A DNA stretch of 64,000 bases, from positions 490,352 through 554,351 of the forward strand of contig LNAC01000854.1 in NCBI GenBank assembly GCA_002007465.1. Reading direction: 5' to 3'. Of this stretch, positions 1 through 11,905 are shown in pieces. The notes under the pieces were generated by a model. That model ran no database searches. It was not told the origin of the DNA and saw only the letters and a list, made by a program, of their open reading frames with translations. Every line of letters starts with the position of its first letter. The stretch's first letter is position 1. Source of the DNA: Ailurus styani (Eukaryota > Chordata > Mammalia > Carnivora > Ailuridae). The position numbers were made by a program, and so were the translations under genes.

Positions 1-94
1 AGAAATGCCAACAACCTGGGAAGATCATAAAACCAAAACGTGCGCAGTTCAGTAAGGCAAGGGGCCCTCAGAGCTCTGCTGGGAGCAAAGGAAA

Positions 95-245
95 GCAAGG
101 CGTTGGTTTCTGCCTGGAGAAGGTGCTGCAGCTCCAGCTACTCAACCGACACGCGCTTCCACCGTTCTCCCCGAGCGCTCCTGTCCTCTGTGGCGTCCGA
201 GGGAAGCCGGGCGTCGGGGACGGGATGCTACCGGAATCCGTTGCT
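95..245. promoter_or_regulatory. short CpG-dense patch
   Basis: About 14 CpG dinucleotides fall within roughly 150 bases, in an otherwise AT-rich and CpG-poor window. No TATA box or convincing start exon is visible, and reading frames on both strands are short. It could be the remnant of a small CpG island or an old repeat that kept its CpGs. It lies at the window edge, so context to the left is missing. Confidence 0.3.
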
Positions 246-1184
246 GGGCTCAGGTCTTTGAAAAGAATGCCCAACAATGACTCCTGAATAACGGTTGGCT
301 TTTCAGAGACTGTAGTTTTATTTTTGTATATTGTCAAGAACAATATGGTGATGTATGGGCTAAAGGATTACAGACAGATTAGTTCAGATGTGTTGAGTCT
401 TTCCCCGGAGCACTAATGACTGGCTCTTGGGGAAGGCCTTGAATGATAGAGGATTCTGTCCTCGGTGCTACTCTGTTCAACGGTGTATCATTGCCTTGGA
501 AGAGAGCCAGCAAGATGAATCCGCTCAGCAGAGGACAAAACAGGTGGAGAGGTAAACTTAAAGTTATAAGCCAGAAGCAGTGGGAAGATTATATACTTTA
601 AAAGGGTGAATTTTATGGTGCGAGAATTATGTCTTGCTAAAGCTATTCTATAAAAAACAAACAAAAGCAATAGGAGTATGTTTAGCTGGAAAATGTAAAG
701 CCACATATTTGAGTTAGGAAAAAAAAACCATACTGGACTGGAAAAGCTTAACTGGTGATAGTGCTAGGGGCTGAGTAGACTCTAAAGTCACTGTGGTCAA
801 CAGCATGGTCTCCCGGAGTCTAAGCCTCCTGAGGTGTAGACATGTGCCTGAATCCTCAGCACCTCATGTTTGCAAAGAGGAGATGCATAACAAATGCTTA
901 TTAAATAAATATGCTGCTTAAAAACACAACAGAATGCAAGAAAACCTAAAAATCTAACACAGCCTTAAACTACAAGAGCTTAAATATAGGAGTTTTCTAA
1001 TTAAACAAATCTAACATAGAAAAAAGACTGAAGTAAATTCCCAAAATGCTGACAGTATTTTAGAAGATTACGGGGAAACTGGGATATTATTTTATGTTTT
1101 TGTCTGTTTTCCTTGTATTCTGCTTCTGTAGGACAGGGGGCAAAAACCCCTGCTGCTCACCCCCCAAGGTTGTTTGACACAGTG

Positions 1185-1532
1185 TGTTACAGACTGAAAG
1201 TTTGTGTCTCCCTCAAAATTCATGTCAGGATCCTAATCCCCGAGGTGATGTTTTAGGAGGTGGGGCTTTTGGGAGGTGATGAGGTCATAAGAGTGGAGTC
1301 CTCCTGAATGGGATTAGTGCTCTTGAAAGAGAGACCGTAGACACCTCCCTCAGCCTTTCCACCATATGACGACAGAGCAAGACAACCACCTTCTGTGAAC
1401 TAGGAAATGGGTCCTCACCAGACACTGAATCTGTTGGCACCTTGATCTGGCCAGATCTCCAGAATGATAAGAAATAATTGCTTACAGGCCCACTTATAAC
1501 AGTGTTTTGTTACAGTAGTGGAAACTAAGACA
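1185..1532 (+). mobile_element. ERVL-MaLR-type solitary LTR
   Basis: The segment starts TGTTACAGACTGAAAG and ends AACTAAGACA, matching the start and end of MaLR LTRs (MLT1/MST class). Internal landmarks are the 'ggaggtggggcttttgggaggtgat' type block, 'gaatgggattagtgctctt' and 'cctcaccagacactgaatctg'. No internal retroviral region is attached, so it is a solitary LTR. The exact subfamily cannot be assigned by eye. Confidence 0.75.
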
Positions 1533-3416
1533 CAGAATATGTTGAGACATATTTCCTCTTCAAAATTATGTATGCTACTTTGTATTATTTGCATATCTTA
1601 AAAATAAAATATTTATGTCTTTTCTCTCCCCCTAAACTGTAGACACCTTGACTGCAGAGAAGATACTGTATTTGCCCTGCATGTAGTCTGAGCGCAAGGA
1701 CAACAAACAGCAAGTTCTCAACCCCCTCTTGCAAACACTGGTCTAACTCAAGGAAGCTGCTCTTATCTCAACCTAATTTCATATACTTGATATACTTTCT
1801 GTAAGAAAAAATACTTGACTCAAACTTAAAAAAAATGTTAACACCATGACTTAAAGTTTAGGCAAGACACAACTCTGGAGGTCTCCTTTTTCCTTGTTGG
1901 TGGTGAGGAAAAAACACTCAGAACGCTAACCTTCCCGTTCAGTGCATGTGGTTGATTTATCTGATGTCACCCAATGCCCCTGACGGAAGACTGTCACCTT
2001 TGAGTGTCAATTCTGCACGCGGTTTCACCACTCTCTCAGTCAATTACAAGAGTCATCGCACCAATAAACAGAAAAAAGACAAAGGCCACCTGCGTAGGTA
2101 GGGCCCTTGCCGCAGGGCAATGGGAAACATCCAAAGGTCTTTATTTCTAGACAAACTTCGAAGGGAGTTGGCTATTTATCTTCCATAGTTAGGGGGATTT
2201 TCTGGGTCAAAGACACTAGGCAAAGTCTATTCCCTGAGGCCTTAGGAATTGGTATTGATAAGAAATGATATTTCTATCATTGGTCATGAAAGAGAACCAG
2301 AAGTTAGCAACTACCACCTCCAGCCTTGAAAACCCTGTTTAAGTTGTTGGCTTGTCTAGAAGAGCTTAAAAATCAATCAGAAAATAACGCAAACCCACAA
2401 CCAAAAAACCAACCCTACATCACTTTCCAAGCCACTTTTCATCTAATTTCCCATTTTTAAGACCTGCAGCCAGAAAAGCTTAACAGGAGAAGGGGAGGGG
2501 AATCCAACGCAAGGTGAACCAAACCTCTATCAGCTCAGTGTCACTCTCAGACATGTTTTCGTTAAACAAATCTGACAGTGTGGCCAGGTGACCAAACTGG
2601 TTTAGATCATCCTGACAACTCGAAATCAGCTCAGAAAGAGGAGTCTAAGGACTCAAACTAGAGAATTCAGTTTGCACGCATAGGCCACAATTCATCTTAG
2701 CCTTGAGACTCACGCAAATATTAATGATGAAGTTTTGAGGACCTGAAATATTTAGTCGGAGATATTTAGTTTAATATTTAAAAACAAAGCAAAATAAGCT
2801 AATACCAATTTGTGGTAGGTGGAGTTGCAGGAGGTATGATGGATGAATTCGAATAATTACGAATGAAATCATTTAAGTAAATGTACCCCAAAATTCTTTA
2901 AAATGATTTGTTTGTCCAAATAGTTTAAATGACCCATTGTTTACCCTGCTATGCGAATTCTCTTTAGATAATGAGAGGGTTGATGAATAATCACACAATC
3001 CAAATTAGTGACATTTAATTTAAAGAATCATTAATCATACCACCTTCAAATGTTATAATCATAAATATTACAAGTGACAAAGACCTTTATCCTATCCAGC
3101 CTTCATAACTTATTCTTGATGAGAATATAACCCTTTGTAATTAAGGGTGACACATTTTGAATCTACTGTTGAATCTGAGAATTAGCACCAAAGTTTAAGA
3201 CATGAAACTGAGTGCTATTCAAGTTTCTCTATGTATCTGGCTATACCTAATTTAATGCCCACAATATTATTCCAGCCTCTGGGTGTTCCAGTCTTTTCCT
3301 AAAACCTACTACTCATCGTAAAGCAATTATTATTTACAATGCACCACTCAGGGTGCCTTCTGTGCAAAATGTGTATTCTTGGATGTTCAAACATAGGGAG
3401 AAGAGTTGGTCTGTAA
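1533..3416. other. unique, gene-free stretch
   Basis: No frame of useful length and no recognisable repeat is seen, apart from an AT-rich, homeodomain-motif-rich block described separately at 2680-3075. Confidence 0.5.
2680..3075. promoter_or_regulatory. candidate conserved noncoding element
   Basis: This repeat-free, AT-rich block has dense ATTA/TAAT cores, for example 'gaataattacgaatg' near 2851 and 'aatcattaatcat' near 3027. Such composition is common in developmental enhancers bound by homeodomain factors. That role is inferred from composition only; conservation cannot be tested here. Confidence 0.2.
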
Positions 3417-3431
3417 GCTTTTCCCCATTTA

Positions 3432-3655
3432 TTTATTTATTTATTAAAAAAATTTTTTTAAAGATTTTATTTATTTATTTGACACAGAGAGAGAGAAATT
3501 ACAAGTAGGCAGAGAGGCAGGCAGAGAGACAGGGAGAGGAGGAAGCAGGCTCCCTGCTGAGCAGAGAGCCCGATGCGGGCCTCGATCCCAGGACGCTGAG
3601 ATCATGACCTGAGCCGAAAGCAGAGGCTTTAACCCACTGAGCCACCCAGGCGCCC
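3432..3655 (-). mobile_element. CAN SINE, young mustelid type
   Basis: Reverse-oriented tRNA-derived SINE. The head reads, on the minus strand, GGGCGCCTGGGTGGCTCAGTGGGTTAAAGCC, followed by B-box-like sequence, a pyrimidine-rich zone, AATAAATAAA and an A tail (T-rich at the low-coordinate end). It is flanked by a perfect 15-bp target-site duplication, gcttttccccattta, at 3417-3431 and 3656-3670. The intact duplication and low divergence mean a recent insertion. Confidence 0.97.
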
Positions 3656-4104
3656 GCTTTTCCCCATTTAAGTAGATTTCCACAACACACGTTCACTTGT
3701 CACCAATAAATATATATGGTTCAGCCAAGTGATACTGTCTTTCGAGAGACACCTTTATGGGCCTAGAAAGAACCCAGTGAAGAAAGATTTTAATTCTGGA
3801 CTATTTAGCAATAGGGAACCACTGTATAATTTTTTATAAGGACTGACAAACATGATAGAGCACACCAAAGTAGGAAGTAGAATAAAATACTTTTGCATTA
3901 AACCTACAATACGCTGTTGCTCTGCTATGATAAGTATGCATCCTTTGTTAGCAAAAAACCCAGGCTTTATGTTATTTTTCTGAAAGCACAAACTATTTAT
4001 GTTGACTGATGCCTTGAGAATGTCTAGCTAGTGTTAATAGCTCAGTCTGGGAGCTTGTGATTAGCCAAGCACTGATCTCCATTCTCGTGGCTGAGATAGC
4101 TGCA

Positions 4105-4150
4105 TTCATTCATTTCCCCAACAAATGTTTTCAAGTACCTACAGCTATAA
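4105..4150 (-). repeat. L2/MIR 3'-end fragment
   Basis: The text 'ttcattcatttccccaacaaatgttttcaagtacct' corresponds in reverse to the shared MIR/L2 3' tail. It is a short, old fragment. Confidence 0.4.
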
Positions 4151-4439
4151 ATGAAAGTTGATCACTGAAAGAAGAGAGAATACAAATAGTGAAGAGGTTT
4201 CTACAACTTGATGTTTTCTTGAGTAGAGCAGGTAGGAGAAGGAAGCATGAAAGCCAGCAGCTTTATCTGTATCATAGGTTAAGACTGTCTATGTATGGGT
4301 TAGGTAAAAAACTCAAGATTTTTAAAAAATTTCACTTAAAGACATTATAAATTTTATCTATATTGTCTTGCTATTTACCATAGAGGCTTTCTTGACTACA
4401 AAATTTGGTACAATTTTGCAGGAATTTTCATCCGCAGCA

Positions 4440-5045
4440 GAACACACCTCTGTCCTTGACATGGGCGTGGCTATGTGACTGTTTTGGCCAATAGCGTGCA
4501 GATGGAGAAGACAGTGTGCCAGCTCAGCACTCAGCCTTAAGAGGTTTTGCACACTTCTACTTGCTATTTTGTGTGTCTGCTACTACGCTGAGAAGAACAT
4601 TCTAGCACGAAGTCCAAAGAGAGACAATGAGGAGCACAGCCATCCAGATGTTCCCTGGATCTATTTTAAGAGGTAGAGCAGAGACACACCAGCTGCTATG
4701 AAACCAGCCTAGCTTTTTTTTTTTTTTTTTTAAGATTTTATTATTTTGTTTGACAGAGAGAGAGGGGAAGCAAGAGTGTGCACAAGCAGGTAGAACGGCA
4801 AAGGGAGAGGTAGAAGCAGCCTCCAGGCTGAGCAGGGAGCCTGATGCCAGGCTCGATCCCAAACTGAAGACAGACAGATGCTTAACAGCTGGGCCACCCA
4901 GGCACCCCGAAACCACAGTCTTCGGCCAGACTGTACCGGAGATGCAGCTGCACGAGCAATAGATGGTTGCGGCTTTAAAGCGCCGAGTTCTGAGGCAGCA
5001 CAAACACAGCCTCCCGGTGCTAAGAGCTAATGGATACCATGGCAA
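4440..5045 (+). mobile_element. MaLR-like LTR interrupted by a SINE
   Basis: The left part contains 'gtgactgttttggccaatag' and the right part 'gcagctgcacgag' followed by 'ggttgcggctttaaagcgccgag', which track the consensus of a mammal-wide MaLR-like LTR in order. The CAN SINE at 4708-4908 splits it. Divergence is high, so both family and limits are approximate. Confidence 0.45.
4708..4908 (-). mobile_element. CAN SINE, older copy
   Basis: Reverse-oriented CAN SINE, with head 'gggccacccaggcacccc' at the high-coordinate end and a T18 tract (the A tail) at the low end. It is more diverged than the copy at 3432. A short flanking duplication (gaaaccag versus gaaaccac) is possible. Confidence 0.9.
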
Positions 5046-6662
5046 ACATTTTTGGAATCGAAGTTTGCACGCTCTTCTGTGAATACAGATTTTCTCTATC
5101 ACTTTCACCCTTGTTACACTGGGCATGACACTGGCACGTACAGAACTCAGGCTGTGTGCTTTCTGTGCCCTTTCTATTTACTGCTCCTCTCAGCAATCTG
5201 TGGTTGCGGGTTTATCTGCCCGGGGTTCCCACTGCCTGTCACGCTTCTCGTCTGTATGTACATAGTTTCCTGTTTGGAAATCGTCTGTTTTCCCCACTTT
5301 GCTGGCATCTTGTTTTCTTTTCTTGGAAACAAAGTCTTTCAAATAAATAACGGTCTCTTTCTCTAACATTTCTTTCAACCTTAGGATCCTCACCAACTCT
5401 GAGGGGAAAAGGAAACAGTAATAATCTGTTATCATTCTTACATGTTGACAATTTTAGGGAATATCTGCAGAAACTTGCTGTGCTTTTTTTTTTTTTTAAA
5501 TAGAAGTCTATACACATCAGAATGCGTGAATGAGAAATGCAAAGTCAGAAACATATCGTGTGAAGTGCTCTGGACACTCTGACAGCTGCAATTTGTCAAC
5601 ATCAATCACTGCGCTTGGCTGCAAAGCTTCTGTCACAGGGAGACGGGGCACTTCCCAAATTGCCCACTGCCCTCTTTCACGATAATCTTAGTTTTTACCA
5701 TCCAGATATCCCAGGATAAAAGACACTTTGATGCATCCAGAAATGGAAAAATTCCAGTGTCACAGATATCACTGGGAGCACCCACTTGCTCCTCCATCCA
5801 TCTTTAGACTGGTCTTTCCCCCTCTGTCTACACGTGACAAGAGAGAACTTAGGCCAGGAGAGGAAGCTGGGCAGGAAGCAAGAGCCTGTCTGCTATCTCC
5901 CTTTCTTTCTAATCAAAGGAGAGACCTCATGGAATCCATGGTCAGCCTCATAGTGGTGGCTTCCAGCAGCATCGGGCGGGGAGAGCCCCTTTATTGCTAG
6001 CATTATACCAGCAAAGTGATTTTAAAATGCATACATTTACCATGTGTTCCTAAAGGCATTATCATATGGCTGAGTGTATTTAAAACTACTTTAGACAATT
6101 TAAGCATTGATTTTTCTCATTTTTAAAAAGAATATCAATCTACCTTTTAGAGATATTTGAGATATACTACCACACAAATGCAGTTCCATACATACTCAGA
6201 AAAATCCAGTTGGTATTTTTTGGATACAGTGGCATTCCAGTGGACTTTTCTAATAAAGTAGGTGAGGTGAAACCTGACTCTAGATCCACATAACTCCAAA
6301 GCCCATGCTTGCTGGACCAGGCTTGCCCTTGAAGGAGACTCCTGCCCACATAATCCACTTCGAGAAAGCCAGTTTTAAGATTGCTATCCATAATGCCAAA
6401 TTTTGAGGCTGCTTTCCTCTAGGACCATAAGAACAGGAACTCCTGGTTTAGGAATTGTAAAACAAGCTTATTAAGAATCAACAATCTGCATATTTCCTAA
6501 GCTTTCTGCCCTTATAACCTGTGCCACAACCCGAAGACAGGTTTAGAAATAAGACCAAAGTTATTAATAGCTAATTTCTGAGTACTTGCCATCTCATTAG
6601 CTGTCAACAGATGTACTGCTGTCTCTGGCTTCAGTAGAGCAAGGTCAGCAGTAAGGGGCTGA
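5046..6662. other. unique, gene-free stretch
   Basis: No repeat or exon was recognised. Frames near 5052-5366 and 5728-6000 have no family resemblance and no flanking splice consensus. Confidence 0.45.
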
Positions 6663-7157
6663 TATGCAGAATAACAGCTGCCCCAAGATGTCCACCTCCT
6701 GATTCCCAGAACCTGTGAGCATGCATGTTACATGCCCAGTGGGGAATGAAAGCGGCAGACGGAACTAAGTTTTCTAATCAGCTGACCTTAAAATAGATTA
6801 CTTTGAATCATCCAGGTGAGCCCAGTGTGATCACCAGAGTCCCTTAAAAGTGGAAAAGAGAGGTAGAGGAGGTCAGAGTGATACGGCGTGAGGAAGACAT
6901 GGCTGGACATCGCTGGCTCCAAAGAAGAAAACCAAAGCCAAGAAATGTAGGAGGCCACTAGAAGCTGCAAAGGTCGGACACAGTTTCTTCCCTAGACCCC
7001 CTCCAGAAAGAAACACGGGTCAGCTGATACAGTGATTTTAGCTCAGTGAAGCCCGTCTTGGACTTCTGAACTGCAAAACTATACAATGATAAATCTGTGT
7101 TGTTTTAAGCCACTAAGTTTGTGGCAATCTACTACACAATCCATAGCAAATGAATAC
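6663..7157 (+). mobile_element. ERVL-MaLR-type LTR
   Basis: Ordered landmarks of the MLT1 class are 'ccccaagatgtccacctcctgattcccagaacctgtgag' in pieces, 'atccaggtgagcccagtgtgatcac', 'gaagctgcaaagg', then 'tgttgttttaagccactaagtttgtggcaat' and an 'aatgaataca' end. It is an old, diverged solitary LTR. Confidence 0.75.
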
Positions 7158-7264
7158 ATCATCTCATTAGTGAGATAGGTTACTATCTAAATCATGAATA
7201 ACTGAGAGACAACAGGAATTTTAAAGTAAAATACCATCTTCTTTCAGTAAAAACAGCTTAATAA

Positions 7265-8475
7265 AATAGAAAAGCATAAGCAACCAAAGGAAAAATAAAT
7301 TGGAACTTTATCCAAATTAAAAGCGTTTGTTCATCAAAGGACAGAATTAAGATCATGAAGAGGCAGCTCACAGAAACCATTTCCAAATCATGTATCTGAT
7401 AAGGATCTATTAATCAGAATATACAAAGAATACTCAGAACTCAGTAGTAAAAAGACAACACAATTTTTAAGAAGGCAAAGAATGTGAATAGGTACTTCTC
7501 TAAAGAAGACCTCCAACTGGCCAATAAGCACATGAAAAGATGCTCATCATTAATCATTAGAGAAACGCAAATCAAGAACACAATGAGATACCAACTGACA
7601 CCAACTATGATGGCTATTAAAAACAAAGGAACATGTTGGTGAGGATGTGGAGAAAATTGAACCTTTCCACCCTGTTGGTAGGAATGTAAAACAGTGTAGC
7701 CACTGAAGAAAGCAGTTTCTCAGTTAAATATAGAATTAGTGTACCATCTAATCATGACTCTACTAGGTCTACACCCAAGAGGAATGAACACATTACTTGT
7801 ACATGGATGTTGATAGCAGCATGATTCATACTAGACAAAAATTGAAAACAATCCAAATGTCCATGAACTGGTAAATGGATAAACAAAATGTGGTATGTCC
7901 ATACAATGGAATATTATTCAACCATAAAAAGAAATGGAGTACTATTACGTGGTACCATATGATTAAGCCTTAAAAATTTTTTGCTAAGGGACACCCGGGT
8001 GGCTCAGTCGGTTGAGCATCTGACTCCTGATTTCAGCTCAGGTCATGATCTCAGGGTTGTGGGATCCAGCCCCACATCAGCTCTGTGGATGGGGAGCTCC
8101 TTGGTAGGGAATCTACTTGAGCTTTCTCTCCCTCTCCCTCTGCCCTTTCCCCTGCTCATGTTCTCTCTCAAATAAATAAATATTTTTAAAAAAATTATGC
8201 TAAATGAAACAAACCAGACACAAACGGGCACATATTGTATTATGCCATTTATGTGAAATGTCCACAATAGGCAAATCCATAGAGACACACGGTAGACTAG
8301 TGATTGCCAGGGAAGGGGAGAGTGAGGTAGTGGGACTGACTACTGATAGAAGGTTTCTTTTTTGGCCAATGAAAATGTTCTGCATAGCACAGTGAATGTA
8401 CTATAAACACTGAGTTGGATATTTTAAAGTGGTGTGTTTTAGGCTATGTAAATTTATCAATTAAAAAAAGAAAAA
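7265..8475 (+). mobile_element. L1 ORF2 3' end and 3' UTR
   Basis: Typical L1 ORF2 3' sequence runs in order: 'catcaaaggacagaattaag', 'aacaatgagataccaactgac' type text, 'ggtgaggatgtggagaaa', 'ccaaatgtccatgaactgg' and 'atacaatggaatattattcaacc'. The 3' UTR follows the nested SINE ('gtgattgccaggg'). The reverse transcriptase core is missing and the reading frame is broken, so this is a dead 5'-truncated copy. Confidence 0.9.
7987..8194 (+). mobile_element. CAN SINE nested in L1
   Basis: Forward CAN SINE with head 'cacccgggtggctcagtcggttgagc', a CT-rich region and 'aaataaataaatatttttaaaaaaa' tail. It separates two parts of the same L1, so it is younger than that L1. The text around both junctions (ttgctaa / atgctaa) is a decayed target duplication. 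Confidence 0.93.
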
Positions 8476-8479
8476 TAGT

Positions 8480-9115
8480 AGAACCCATTTGCCTAACATG
8501 AATTTACAGCTTGGAACTAAATATCAAGACAGTAACCATTACCTTGTCACCTTACTGAATTGAACTGACATTATTTTTTGACTAAATCTGAGTTTTCCCT
8601 TGGACTTAACCCCACAGTGCTGTCTTTGATCTTATCATGAACCCAACTCCAACTGGAATAACATTTCCTCGGTGTTTTTAATTCCTTCAACTGACCTGAC
8701 TTTCTGGAGTACTTGCTCCGTTTTGGCTTCAAGTCATAGCTGTACTTGAGTTTTCACTTCTTAGTCTGTTGTCTCCTCATCTCCAAGAGGCTCCCCTCCT
8801 GCAGCCCCTTCCTCTCTGGCAGATCCCCTAAAGACACTCATTAAGTATCTCCTGGAGGATCTACTGGATTGGAAGTTACACACTATTTCTGGTCTTTTAG
8901 TGATTACTTTAGAAATTTCAACCTGTGGATGCTGGAAAAGTCTTACATTCTCCAATGTGTTCCTCTCATCCTGGGGAATGTAAATCTCAGGATGCTCTGA
9001 TTTCATTTAACCATCTCAACTTACACGCGTGTGTGTTACAGCTGTTGCATATTTTAATTCTATATATTTTACCTTCACTTTAAAAAAGCTTTTATTTTTA
9101 AATAATTATAGATTT
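8480..9115. other. unique, gene-free stretch
   Basis: No repeat or coding signal was recognised. The minus-strand frame at 8761-9006 lacks splice or start context. Confidence 0.4.
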
Positions 9116-9132
9116 AAAGAATGTTGTAAAGA

Positions 9133-9295
9133 GGGAAGCCTGGGTGGCTCAGTCAGGTGAATGTTCACCTCTTGGCTCTGGCTCAGGTCGTGATCTCAGG
9201 GTCCTGAGATGGGGCCCTGAGGCACCAGGCTCTGTGTTCAGCAAGGAGTTTGCTTGTCCTTCTCCCTCCCCCTGGTTGTGTGCACACGCTCAAGT

Positions 9296-9330
<35 letters not shown>
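9133..9330 (+). mobile_element. CAN SINE with long pure A tail
   Basis: Forward SINE starting 'gggaagcctgggtggctcag' and ending in about 30 uninterrupted A. A 17-bp target duplication, aaagaatgttgtaaaga, sits at 9116-9132 and 9331-9347. The pure tail and exact duplication suggest a fairly recent insertion, although the body is diverged from the mustelid-type head. Confidence 0.95.
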
Positions 9331-9335
<5 letters not shown>

Positions 9336-10227
9336 ATGTTGTAAAGAAACATATAAGGAATCTCATGGACAGCTAATTCTACTGGTAATATTTTTATCCC
9401 TGATCTATAATGGTAAAAATATTGTAAGAACTTCTTTTAATTTTGTGTGTAGTAAAAAGTAATGTAGAGATTAAAGAAGGCCCTCTGCTTCTCTTTCAAA
9501 AATAAAAAAGATCAAACACTACAGGTTGTGATAAGTGTGTCATTTTTTATTGCACTGTGCTAGTAGGTTCAAGGATCTATGTTGAAAAACCTGATTAATA
9601 TATTTTTCATCTTTTTATGTTTCTTTTAATCCAAGAATATTCATGTTTCTATTTCATAAAGAGACATTTAACTTCCTCATCAGGTCATTCTCAAGTTATC
9701 TTTAAAACATAAGAGCTACTTTCTGCCTCTAACCAAAGACAAGTCAAACATGTGCAGAATACAGAGGGCTATAGGCTCAGTGGAGTACAAAGCCACAAGC
9801 CTTCTTCCCTTTCCCGCAGAAATGCGAAGATCAAGATGCTAAGGTAGAATGCATGTTCAGATTGTTTTAAAGGAATGCAAAAAACGGTGCAGATAATGAA
9901 CAAGACCTTACTTCTTTTTACTACATATCAGCATAGTTGTGAGCATGTGTATATAAAAATGTTAGAAACGTTTTTTAAATTGAGACTATAATAACCCTTG
10001 ATGGTTTTGACTCATTTTCTCTGTTAATTTATATTTTCTTAATTACTTAAGGTATAATGGCAGCCTTAAAGTTTGAGAGGCTTTAATTGCATTTATTGGA
10101 AAGTATCTTGCTATTTATTTAGCACTTAAATTTGTCTTCTTTGCACTTTTATAGAGAGGGGTCCAAAGGATCATGACTAGTTTCATATGTGTTGACATGG
10201 CCTCCCAGCTAGACCCTGAGTGCCAAG

Positions 10228-10350
10228 GACACAGCATTAGCATTTCCTGGGTCCTTGTTAGAAAAGTCAAATCTCGGACCTCCTCCAGGATCTACAGAAT
10301 CAAAATCTGCATTTAAACAAGACACATTAAAGTGTAAGGAGTACTGAGCT
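10228..10350 (+). mobile_element. MER5-type hAT-Charlie MITE
   Basis: The run 'agcattagcatttcctgggtccttgttagaa' (in pieces), then 'cctccaggatctacagaatcaaaatctgcatttaaacaag', follows the MER5A/B consensus in order. It is a non-autonomous DNA transposon fossil. Confidence 0.65.
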
Positions 10351-11214
10351 AGGCCATTCTGTTACAACTTAACCCCTCCTTTTCACATGTCACTATTCTC
10401 TTTCCCTCCCCAAGTCCTCTCTTCCCTTCTTGAAACACAAGGTTCATTATTAAAAATAAATAAATAAAAATAAAACCTTTGCTCGCTGATTCACAGTCAC
10501 TGATATCTCTTTCAGAGATCAGACTATCTCATTCTGCTTTCTCTGGCTACCCTGTTCCTGGAATGAATTCTATGCCCTGGCTCCCTTTATTTTTAATTCA
10601 CTTATTTCCTTCTTAAAATTCTGAAACGACATTCACTCCAATGTAGTCAGTACACAAGAAAGCACAAAAACACACACAAAGATGTAGACAGTTAATCTGG
10701 GTAAGTTTGGACCAACTTGACAGCATGTAGAGTCCCTAGACTGAAGTGCAAAGTGAATTGTCTTAGCACGTGGTGCCTGATGACTTTTGAATGCCCCTCT
10801 TATCATGCCTCCATTCAAGATCATCGCCACATGTGTGGTCCTGCATAGCAGGCTTACACCAGGCCAAGTGGATGGAATGCCTCCTACAACAGTACTGCCC
10901 CAACCTTGAGAAACAAATTTTATATCTCTGCAGAGATAACCCACAAGTATATACAAAGAATTCATGGCAATGAAACAAAAGGGGACCCAGCACTTAAAGC
11001 TTATCTATTTCAGATGTTCTTCCTGAGAAGGCAGCCTCCTAAATCCTAGAATGCAAAGGCCCTTCTATAGTCTAGTGTTCAAAACCGAGAAAAGAAACAG
11101 CTGTCAGTAAGAGCCATGGGATTCCTCACCATCAAGTGTTATAAAAGTAGTTCACGCTATTGAGGAACCAAACCAAAGAAAAAACAAATTCTCCTCCTAA
11201 TCTCAATGACTTTC

Positions 11215-11395
11215 CTTTTTTTCCATCCTTTTTAATGTGCCAAGAACACTTAACATGAGATCTGTCCTCTTAACAAAATTTTAAGTGCACAATACAGTAC
11301 TGTTAACTATAGCACGACGTTGTACAGCAGATCTCTAGAACTTACTCATTTTGCATAACTGAAACTTTATACCCATCAAATGGCACTTTATGCAA
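11215..11395 (+). mobile_element. L1 3' UTR fragment (tentative)
   Basis: 'Gtgcacaatacagtactgttaactatag' in pieces, 'ttgtacagcagatctctagaactta' and 'ataactgaaactttatacccat' match a motif series common in L1M 3' UTRs. No ORF2 precedes it. Confidence 0.4.
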
Positions 11396-11857
11396 AGGTC
11401 TGGAGGTTGAGAAGCTTTGAAATTTACTGGGTATCACAGCCCACTCCCCTTCTAGATTTTGGGCAATCTGCTCACTAGTGATTGGATATTGTGTTATTCA
11501 TCAGGTCTGCCTTTTATGAAGAAAAATGAAGAGCACAAAAGAAAAGAACCACAGTGAAAATGGTGGTGTGCTGGAAGGTTAATGTGCTCTTCAGCCCACT
11601 TCAGATAGATCACTGAGCAGCCACACAATCTGTTTATCTGATGCATGCAGAAAGAAATGTTACGCTTCACCTTTGGAAATGGGCCATTACTCCTGTTGAC
11701 AGATTATGAATTGTGGAATCTGGCCGGCACCTGGCCAGACAAGGAAGAGTTCATAAATCAGACTCAAAACAGAAATACCTGACTAAAATTCTTGAGTTCT
11801 TAGAGGGCTTAAAAAAGGAAATATAAGGAGAGAAGCAGTTAAACCCACATGTGAATG

Positions 11858-11860
11858 TGA

Positions 11861-11891
<31 letters not shown>

Positions 11892-11905
11892 TGTGTGTGT
11901 GTGTG
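11858..11905 (+). repeat. compound (GA)n(GT)n microsatellite
   Basis: About 12 GA units run directly into about 8 GT units. It is a likely length polymorphism. Confidence 0.95.
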
